5,029 nt of DNA from Acidimicrobiia bacterium. GTDB lineage: Bacteria > Actinomycetota > Acidimicrobiia > Spongiisociales > SHLN01. Positions 1 through 5,029 of the stretch are shown here, piece by piece. Every line of letters begins with the position of its first letter. Within the stretch, counting starts at the first letter, position 1. The notes beneath the pieces are model-generated. The model was given only the letters and a program-made list of their open reading frames with translations. It ran no database searches and was not told where the DNA came from. The stretch is taken from assembly GCA_004283105.1 (NCBI GenBank), contig SHLN01000196.1, positions 1 to 5,029 on the forward strand, read 5' to 3'. Position numbers and translations under genes: made by a program.

Positions 1-594
1 GGATGGGGCGATCACCACAACCGCCGCCTGCCCGATGGCGTCGAGGACACCGGGCGCCGGTTGGGCCTGTTCGGCGCCCTCGAACTCGAGTTCGTCCACC
101 CGATCGGCCCCCGCCCGCAGCACGAAGTACTCCTGGAACGACATCCATTCGGCGCCGGAGCGAACCCGGGTGGGAACGGCGTCGTCGGTGGCCGGCAGGA
201 CACGGGCGGTGACGCCGAGATCGGAGGCGATGTCGGCGGTGATGGCCGAGAGGGCCATCCCTTCGCGCAGGCGGGCCGTCCGAAAGAGATTGGTGGCGAG
301 GTCGCGGTCGCCGATTCGGAACCGGTTGTCGAGCCCGAAGTCGCCGAGCCGATCCATGGTCTCGCACGTATCGCCCGCCAGGCCCCACCCGTCCGGGCCT
401 TCCCGGCCGGCCAGCGTGTACACCACCGTGTCCAGGTCGGGGGAGACGGAGAGGCCGTAGATCTCCTCATCGTCTCCCACGTTGACGACGACGGTCAGGT
501 CGGTGCAGGCGGCATTCAGGCCGCGGGCCATGCGGGCACCGCCTACCCCGCCAGAGAGGAGGGCGACCGGCAGGTCTTTGCGATAGCCGGTCAT
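1..594 (-). CDS. cofD: 2-phospho-L-lactate transferase / FbiA-type (CofD), 3'-truncated by window edge
   Basis: This cytoplasmic enzyme of coenzyme F420 biosynthesis joins the deazaflavin Fo to a phospho-lactyl or phospho-enolpyruvyl group carried on GDP, giving F420-0 or its dehydro form; the enolpyruvyl donor is the one known for mycobacterial FbiA. The 198 visible residues carry the family's N-terminal features: a glycine-rich strand-loop LSGGVGGARMARGL (13-26), NVGDDEEIYGL (38-48), SPDLDTVVYTLAG (51-63), GWGLAGDT (69-76), FRIGDRDLATNLFRT (92-106) and FQEYFVLR (153-160). The family is about 310-330 aa, so roughly the last 120 residues lie beyond the left edge. The ATG at 594-592 is the only sensible start: an in-frame TAG lies two codons upstream (600-598) and the Gly-rich motif follows at once. 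I see no Shine-Dalgarno sequence, so a leaderless or nearly leaderless mRNA is possible. It is divergent from the glycosyltransferase gene. Family assignment is firm; the choice between lactyl and enolpyruvyl donor is inferred from lineage. Confidence 0.95.
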   Translation of the reverse strand, partial: MTGYRKDLPVALLSGGVGGARMARGLNAACTDLTVVVNVGDDEEIYGLSVSPDLDTVVYTLAGREGPDGWGLAGDTCETMDRLGDFGLDNRFRIGDRDLATNLFRTARLREGMALSAITADIASDLGVTARVLPATDDAVPTRVRSGAEWMSFQEYFVLRAGADRVDELEFEGAEQAQPAPGVLDAIGQAAVVVIAPS

Positions 595-606
595 TGTCTA
601 GAGAAT
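578..606 (+). promoter_or_regulatory. Candidate promoter for the glycosyltransferase operon
   Basis: TTGCGA (578-583) and GAGAAT (601-606) each match the sigma-70-type consensus at four of six bases and are exactly 17 bp apart. The predicted transcription start, six or seven bases after the second hexamer, falls on or next to the A of the ATG at 613. The mRNA would then be leaderless, which is common in actinobacteria and agrees with the lack of a good Shine-Dalgarno; only a weak AGAGA at 600-604 is present. The elements lie partly inside the 5' end of cofD. Confidence 0.3.
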
Positions 607-607
607 G
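592..607. promoter_or_regulatory. Imperfect palindrome in the divergent intergenic region (candidate operator)
   Basis: CATTGTCTAGAGAATG reads as its own reverse complement except at one base pair (G596 against G603), with the 6-bp core TCTAGA at 597-602. It lies between the starts of cofD (594, minus) and the glycosyltransferase gene (613, plus) and includes the cofD start codon. A dimeric regulator bound here could control both directions. Short palindromes also arise by chance, so this is only a candidate. Confidence 0.3.
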
Positions 608-612
608 GCTGC

Positions 613-3381
613 ATGGCGCTCCTCGACCCTGCGCGGTCGGACTCTCCAACAGCGACCGCCCTCGTCGCCGTACTCGTGGTTGTCCACGAGGGCTCGGCCC
701 TGCCCGAAGCGCTGGAAGCTGTCGAGCGGCAAGTGTACGAGCCCGCGGCGGTCATGGTGGTCGGCGGCGACCCGCCGGCTAGCGACTCGGTTGAGTCTGA
801 TAGATGGGCCCCCTCGGTGGCCGAGGCCGTCGCCACGCTCGATGAAGGGATTAGCCACCTCTGGCTGCTGCACGACGACAGCATCCCCCGCCCCGATGCC
901 CTCGGGGCCCTTGTCCGGGAGGGGGGCCGGGTGGATGCCGATCTCGTTGGCTCGAAGATCCTCATGTCGGGACACCCCGGCAAGCTCGAGTCGGTCGGCC
1001 TGGCAACCGACGTGTTCGAGGTTCCGGCCAGCGGCCTCGACCGGGAAGAGCTCGACCAGGAGCAGTACGACGTGCTGCGAGATGTGGCCTTCGTGGCCGG
1101 AAGCTCCATCCTCATCGATCGGGCCATGTTCGAGCGGGTGGGAGGATCTGATGACCTCCTCGAACCAATCACAGCCGCCCTCGACCTGTGCCAGCGGGTC
1201 CGGCTGGCGGGTGGCCGGGTCGTCGTCGTCCCGAGCGCTGAGGTCCTCCATGACGGGAGCTGTCAGCCTGAATCGAAACCATGGCGAGTCGAAGCAGGCC
1301 GGATTCGGGCCATGCTCAAGGCCTACAGCCCCGTCACGCTGTTGTGGGTGGTGCCGTTCAGTCTGGTGCTCGGCCTGCTCGAGGCCGTGGTTTCGCCGTT
1401 GTTCGGCCGGTGGCGGTTGGTTGCCTATCTCAGGGCCTGGGCCTGGAACGTCATGCGACTGCCGAGCACCATCGGGTCCCGCCGGCGGGTCGACCGGCAG
1501 GTCGGAGACGCTGAGCTGTTCCGCTTCCAGGTGCGCGGGTCGGCTCGCCTGACGGCGTTCCTTCAGAGATCGACCGACTACTTCTTGCGAGTGGCGGAGT
1601 CCGAACGGCTTCGCAACCTGGGCAGTCTGGTCGAGACGAGCCAGGAAACCGTTCGCCGCCCGGTGGTGGCCTCGCTCCTGGCGGGGATTGCGTTCGCCCT
1701 CTTCGCCACCCGCCAGCTCTGGTTCGATGGCGTGGCGAGCGTCGGCTATGCCCTGGCGCCGCCAGAGTCGGTCGCAGCCACACTCGACGCCTTTGCCGGC
1801 GGTTGGAATCCCGCCGGTCTCGGCGGCGCAGATCCACTCCGCCCCGTCATCGGTGCCGCCGCCCTCGTGCAAGTGGCGCTGCTCGGGAAGGCATCGCTCG
1901 TCCTCGTGGTGACCATGGTCGTCGCCGCGGTGGGCGGTGTGGTCGGGATGGCCCGGCTGCTCGGGCCCTTCGGCGTCCGACCTGCCGCTCGCTACGGCGC
2001 CGGAATCTTGTTCATCGGCGGTCCGGCGGTGCGGGCGTTCACCGGCGACGGCGTGTGGCATGGCCTGGTGGCGATGGCCGTGCTTCCGTGGATCCTGTCG
2101 GTGGTGCTCCACCGGCAACGGACGGCGGCATCGATCGCCGCAGCTGCCCTTCTCACAGCCATCGGCTCGGCGTTCCTTCCGCTGCTGCTCATTCTCCCCA
2201 CGGTTCTCGTGGCGGTGTGGATGCTCATCGAGTCCGACGGCGGATTGGTGCGAGTCGGCCGTGCGGCCGGTGCGGCCGTCCTGGCGATACCCGCCCTTCT
2301 GCCCTGGGTCGCAACGCTCGACGATGTCGAGTTTCTGTTCATGACCGGCCCCGACTTCTTCTGGTCGCCGTCGGTATGGGTGGCGACCGTCACGGCCGCA
2401 ACGGCCGGCTTCCTGATGGCTGCCGCTCCCCGGCCGATGGCACAGCTGGCCGGCTGGGGCGCGCTCATGGCGTCTGGAGGCGCGATCCTGGCTCGAACCG
2501 GCAGTTTCGGGTGGGGCACCGATCCGGGTGCCGCCGGACTGGCTGTGGTGGGTGTCGGCATGGCCGTCATTGTCGGGGCGGCCCTGGAAACCGCCGCTCG
2601 TTCGTTTGAGACGGCGGGCCCGCTCAGGTATCTGCGAATCCTGGCCGGGGTCGGAGCCGGTCTGTTGCTCATCGGCACGATCACGATTGCCATCCCGGGG
2701 CGGCTCGGACTGCCGTCGTCCGGACTGGCCGACACCCTTGCCTTTACGAACGAGGCGGCGCCCGGCCGTGTCTTGCTCGTCGGAAGTGAGGGCGCGATGC
2801 CGGGGGGCGGACAGGCGCTGGAGGGCGGCACCCACATCCGGCTGGTTTCGACACCGGTGCCCCGGCTCTGGGAGGCCTGGCCGACACCAGAAGCCGAAGG
2901 GGATCGCGCCCTGGCGGAGGCCGTGACGGCCGCCCTCTCCGGCGAAGACTTCCGTCTGGGTGAGAGCCTGGCCGAGTTTGGTGTCGGCTGGATCGTGACC
3001 ACCGGGGAAGGAGCGATCACCTCGACACTCGACGCCCAACTCGACCTTCTTCCATTGGCATTGCCCGACACCCGGGCCTATCAAGTCGACGTGGCGGCTC
3101 CTCGCGCCATCGACTCGACCGGCACCGAGTGGCGCTCGACCGGGGTTGCCTACGAAGGGCCGGCCGGGGAGCGAACCGTCCGCATTGCCGAGAACGCTGA
3201 TACTCGATGGGGTGATCAGTGGGAGAAGGACGGGTGGGCCAACCGGGTCACGGTCACCGCCGGTGTCGTGGAGTTCAGCCCGATCGGGCGCCTGAAGTCG
3301 GCCGCGCTCGGTGCGCTCATCTGGGTCGGGCTGCTGGTGATCTCGGTGGCGGCGATCCGTGAACGGGGAGGCCGCTCGTGA
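613..3381 (+). CDS. GT2-family glycosyltransferase fused to a large polytopic membrane region (922 aa)
   Basis: Probable envelope glycan glycosyltransferase of the inner membrane. Residues about 15-215 look like a GT2 (GT-A fold) domain: first strand ALVAVLVVVHEG (16-27), acidic motif LLHDDSIPRPDAL (85-97), VAGSSILIDRAMFERVGG (161-178), LDLCQRVRLAGGRVVVVP (190-207) and VLHDG (211-215). A hydrophobic segment (239-265) and a basic linker (265-300) follow. From 349 to about 693 there are roughly ten to twelve membrane helices, then a soluble, probably extracytoplasmic stretch (about 694-893), a last helix (895-915) and a basic tail RERGGRS. The acidic pair usually found before the DLC motif of GT2 enzymes is Ala-Ala here (188-189), so GT2 activity is uncertain. 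The ATG at 613 is chosen because the first GT2 strand follows closely; the frame stays open upstream but only antisense to cofD, and an ATG at 605 is out of frame. It heads a three-gene operon. Donor and acceptor are unknown. Confidence 0.88.
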   Translation: MALLDPARSDSPTATALVAVLVVVHEGSALPEALEAVERQVYEPAAVMVVGGDPPASDSVESDRWAPSVAEAVATLDEGISHLWLLHDDSIPRPDALGALVREGGRVDADLVGSKILMSGHPGKLESVGLATDVFEVPASGLDREELDQEQYDVLRDVAFVAGSSILIDRAMFERVGGSDDLLEPITAALDLCQRVRLAGGRVVVVPSAEVLHDGSCQPESKPWRVEAGRIRAMLKAYSPVTLLWVVPFSLVLGLLEAVVSPLFGRWRLVAYLRAWAWNVMRLPSTIGSRRRVDRQVGDAELFRFQVRGSARLTAFLQRSTDYFLRVAESERLRNLGSLVETSQETVRRPVVASLLAGIAFALFATRQLWFDGVASVGYALAPPESVAATLDAFAGGWNPAGLGGADPLRPVIGAAALVQVALLGKASLVLVVTMVVAAVGGVVGMARLLGPFGVRPAARYGAGILFIGGPAVRAFTGDGVWHGLVAMAVLPWILSVVLHRQRTAASIAAAALLTAIGSAFLPLLLILPTVLVAVWMLIESDGGLVRVGRAAGAAVLAIPALLPWVATLDDVEFLFMTGPDFFWSPSVWVATVTAATAGFLMAAAPRPMAQLAGWGALMASGGAILARTGSFGWGTDPGAAGLAVVGVGMAVIVGAALETAARSFETAGPLRYLRILAGVGAGLLLIGTITIAIPGRLGLPSSGLADTLAFTNEAAPGRVLLVGSEGAMPGGGQALEGGTHIRLVSTPVPRLWEAWPTPEAEGDRALAEAVTAALSGEDFRLGESLAEFGVGWIVTTGEGAITSTLDAQLDLLPLALPDTRAYQVDVAAPRAIDSTGTEWRSTGVAYEGPAGERTVRIAENADTRWGDQWEKDGWANRVTVTAGVVEFSPIGRLKSAALGALIWVGLLVISVAAIRERGGRS
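3365..3371 (+). promoter_or_regulatory. Strong ribosome binding site for the DUF5719-type gene
   Basis: GGGGAGG lies in the last codons of the glycosyltransferase gene, six bases before the GTG at 3378. It contains the full GGAGG core at good spacing, which supports the GTG start over any internal start and suggests this gene can be initiated strongly as well as by coupling. Confidence 0.8.
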
Positions 3382-4667
3382 GGCGTTTTGCGGTCGGTCT
3401 GCTCGCAGCATTGACGGCGGTAGCGGCCTGGACGATGCCGGCTCCGGAGACGGCGGCCGGCGCGGTCGACGCTCTTCCCGAGCCCGTCGCCGAAAACCGG
3501 TCGCAGGTGTGGTTCTGTCCCGGAGCAGCCGGTGAGGTCAATCCCGTCCTGGCCGCCCAAATGGTCTCTCCGGGCATCGTTGGGTTCTCGCTGCCCGTAG
3601 ACGGTGAGATCATCGACTCGTTTCAGAATCGGATCGAGGCGGGGGTGGGGGACTGGGACGTCGGCGATTTGCTTCTCTTCCATCCCGGCCCGGCCATCGT
3701 CGAGACCAGCCGCAGCCCATCGGCGGCCTCGGTGATCTACCGGGGCCCTGATCAGCTGGCCGCCGACGGGTGCTCAACCGCCGCCAAGGAGTGGTATCTC
3801 AACGGTGCCCGCATCGGTCAGGGTGACACGCTCACACTGCGGCTCTTCAATCCGCTCCTCGAACAGGGCCGCGTGGCGCTGGAAGTAGTGAGCGAATTTG
3901 GATTCGAACCGCTGCTCGACCTACAGAACATGAGCATCGGCCCTCGCTCGTGGGAGGACGTTTCTCTCAGCCTTCTCCTCGGTGAACGGGAGCAAATGGC
4001 GGTCCGGGTCTCCGTCGTGGAGGGTGTGGTGATCCCAAGCATGCATCGAGTGACGGAGAACGCGCTGGCGGCATGGCCCGGCGAGAGCCCGTCGGCTCGC
4101 TGGGAGTTCCCCCTCGCTCAGGTGGCGGGAACCGACGGCACCATCTCGGTGTGGAATCCGGGGGCGGAGCCCGCCGAGGTCGGCCTCGAGCTGGTCGACC
4201 GGCAGGGCCCGATCGGACGGTTTGACTTGAACGTGGCGCCCGGCCGGGAAGAGACGTTCAACATCTCATCGGTCACGACCCGCGAGGCGGGTCTGGTGCT
4301 GACCTCCAACGTGGCGGTAGTAGCGGCGGTGCGATCGGACGGACCGGCCGGGGCGGCTGCGACGGTAGGTGCCCCCCGGCCCGCCGATCGTTGGCTCGTA
4401 CCCGCCCACGGCGTAGTCGGAGGGTTGGACTCCTTCGTGTTCGTTCTCAATAGTGGCGACGAGTCCGTTGAGGTGAGTGCCGGTCCGGCCGGGGGCGAAG
4501 CCGGGGCGCCGGTCGACGTACCCCCTCACAGCATCGCCCGGCTCGACATTGGCGGCCGTGGCGCCGACATCACCGCCTCGGGGCCGGTCAGCGTGGCATG
4601 GGTCGTGACGAACGAGGACGACACGGGTCTCGGGCTCGGAGTCCCGGTGGCGGCAACGGCTCCGTGA
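3378..4667 (+). CDS. Exported DUF5719-type protein (429 aa)
   Basis: Function unknown; I recognise it as DUF5719-like by overall pattern, especially the stretch around SWEDVSLSLLLGE (191-203) followed by VRVSVVEG (209-216), and by its place after a GT2 membrane gene. The N-terminus MRRF plus a hydrophobic run (5-20) is a signal peptide, with a plausible signal peptidase I site AGA|V after residue 29, so the mature protein is probably outside the membrane. No second membrane helix is evident. The mature part is beta-rich and seems to hold three related modules, each opening with a FNP/WNP/LNS-like motif (about 155-216, 257-322, 355-414). It has only two cysteines, C47 (WFCPG) and C132 (DGCS), fit for one disulfide. 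The GTG start at 3378 overlaps the previous gene's TGA and has a strong ribosome site six bases upstream. It may be an accessory or scaffold for envelope glycan assembly, inferred only from location and neighbours. Confidence 0.85.
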   Translation: MRRFAVGLLAALTAVAAWTMPAPETAAGAVDALPEPVAENRSQVWFCPGAAGEVNPVLAAQMVSPGIVGFSLPVDGEIIDSFQNRIEAGVGDWDVGDLLLFHPGPAIVETSRSPSAASVIYRGPDQLAADGCSTAAKEWYLNGARIGQGDTLTLRLFNPLLEQGRVALEVVSEFGFEPLLDLQNMSIGPRSWEDVSLSLLLGEREQMAVRVSVVEGVVIPSMHRVTENALAAWPGESPSARWEFPLAQVAGTDGTISVWNPGAEPAEVGLELVDRQGPIGRFDLNVAPGREETFNISSVTTREAGLVLTSNVAVVAAVRSDGPAGAAATVGAPRPADRWLVPAHGVVGGLDSFVFVLNSGDESVEVSAGPAGGEAGAPVDVPPHSIARLDIGGRGADITASGPVSVAWVVTNEDDTGLGLGVPVAATAP

Positions 4668-5029
4668 GCGATCCCGCCCGCATCGTGCTCGTGGTCGCGA
4701 TGGTCGGCTTGGCGCTTGCCGTTGCCTGGTGGTTCCGTGCGAGAGCAGATCGTTCGGGCGCCCCCGTCGATGTCACCGGGTTGACTGCAGGCGCCGGTGT
4801 GGTCATTTTTACGAAAGACAATTGCCCAAGCTGCGTGACGACCCTCGGGATGCTCGAGACCCTGACTTTGCCGGTGCGTCGGGTGCGAGCCGAGGACGAA
4901 CCAGAGTTGTTTGAGGCGCGCGGCGTGACCGGTGTGCCGGTGACCGTCGTCGTTGACGTCTCGGGCGAGCCGGTAGCCCAGTTTGCCGGTGTTCCGCCCG
5001 CCCGCGGACTGAAGCGGGCGATCGCCCGG
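4664..5029 (+). CDS. Membrane-anchored thioredoxin/glutaredoxin-like protein with CPSC motif, 3' end outside window
   Basis: Predicted thiol-disulfide protein. A GTG start overlaps the DUF5719 stop (GTGA at 4664-4667), and 122 codons run open to the right edge. Residues 7-24 form one hydrophobic helix, followed by basic RARADR (25-30). A thioredoxin-like fold follows: strand VVIFTKDNC (46-54), the redox motif C54-P-S-C57 at the start of a helix, a second strand PVRRVRA (70-76), the cis-proline loop GVTGVPVT (87-94), strand VVVDVSGEPVAQFAG (95-109) and a C-terminal helix LKRAIAR (116-122). The placement of CxxC and cis-Pro is what the family requires, and the fold is nearly complete by the edge, so few residues are probably missing. 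The helix could be a signal anchor or an uncleaved signal peptide; the basic residues after it leave the topology open. There is no good Shine-Dalgarno (GGTGG lies 13 bases upstream), so translation probably depends on coupling. Whether it acts as reductase, oxidase or isomerase cannot be told. Confidence 0.85.
   Translation, partial: MSDPARIVLVVAMVGLALAVAWWFRARADRSGAPVDVTGLTAGAGVVIFTKDNCPSCVTTLGMLETLTLPVRRVRAEDEPELFEARGVTGVPVTVVVDVSGEPVAQFAGVPPARGLKRAIAR

Noticed and set aside
61..612. Upstream extension of the glycosyltransferase reading frame to 61
   Set aside because: The frame is open but lies antisense to cofD, which has clear family motifs; the extension shows no domain and the GT2 fold begins just after 613.
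605..1552. Open frame from the ATG at 605 (315 codons, plus strand)
   Set aside because: Its protein is low-complexity, rich in S, R, P and W, and overlaps the GT2 domain out of frame; the 613 frame carries the family motifs.
2261..2278. Tandem 9-bp direct repeat GTGCGGCCG
   Set aside because: Only two copies, within codons for an Ala/Gly-rich membrane segment; chance in GC-rich coding DNA is enough to explain it.
1992..3071. 359-codon minus-strand frame inside the glycosyltransferase gene
   Set aside because: It is a second antisense shadow with A/P/S/R-rich sequence and no domain, and it is fully covered by a well-supported gene.
598..3411. Very long open frame on the minus strand (about 937 codons) opposite the glycosyltransferase gene
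   Set aside because: Its translation is rich in R, G, H, P and D without recognisable domains or membrane segments; it is the usual antisense shadow of a GC-rich gene lacking A/T-ending codons.
4664..4702. Later in-frame starts for the thioredoxin-like gene (GTG at 4685 or 4691, ATG at 4700)
   Set aside because: They would remove part or most of the membrane helix, whereas GTG at 4664 gives a complete helix and the same GTGA overlap as the preceding junction.
4729..4914. 61-codon plus-strand frame near the right end
   Set aside because: It overlaps the thioredoxin-like gene in another frame, is Arg-rich, and has no motif; the 4664 frame has CPSC and cis-Pro in the right places.

Overview
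The window is dense, GC-rich coding DNA with heavy use of G/C-ending codons, GTG starts and 4-nt stop/start overlaps. Together with a coenzyme F420 biosynthesis gene, this points to an actinobacterium; a lineage outside the best-studied genera, such as Acidimicrobiia, is possible, but I cannot fix the taxon from sequence alone. There are no RNA genes, mobile elements, CRISPR arrays or long non-coding stretches.

Layout. Positions 594 down to 1 (minus strand) hold the first 198 codons of a CofD/FbiA-type transferase of the F420 pathway, cut off by the left edge. Only 18 bp separate its start from the start at 613 of a rightward set of three genes. First is a 922-aa membrane protein (613-3381) with an N-terminal GT2 glycosyltransferase domain and a large polytopic C-terminal part. 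Second is a 429-aa exported protein of the DUF5719 type (3378-4667). Third is a membrane-anchored thioredoxin-like protein with a CPSC motif (4664 to beyond the right edge). Both internal junctions are GTGA overlaps, so the three genes are very probably one translationally coupled operon.

How the genes may work together. GT2 membrane proteins and DUF5719 proteins are, from memory, commonly neighbours in actinobacteria, near fbiA/cofD, whiB and mannose-sugar genes; this supports a shared role in building or assembling cell-envelope glycan. The exported DUF5719 protein has exactly two cysteines, and the third gene encodes a thiol-active protein that probably acts on the same side of the membrane, so redox maintenance of DUF5719 or another envelope protein is a reasonable but unproven idea. 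The divergent CofD gene makes a cytoplasmic cofactor and may be linked only by shared promoter DNA.

Points for follow-up: the tiny divergent intergenic region with an imperfect palindrome and possible leaderless promoter; an Ala-Ala replacement where GT2 enzymes usually carry their acidic catalytic pair; a possible GT-C-like membrane half in the same protein; and the thioredoxin/DUF5719 pairing.
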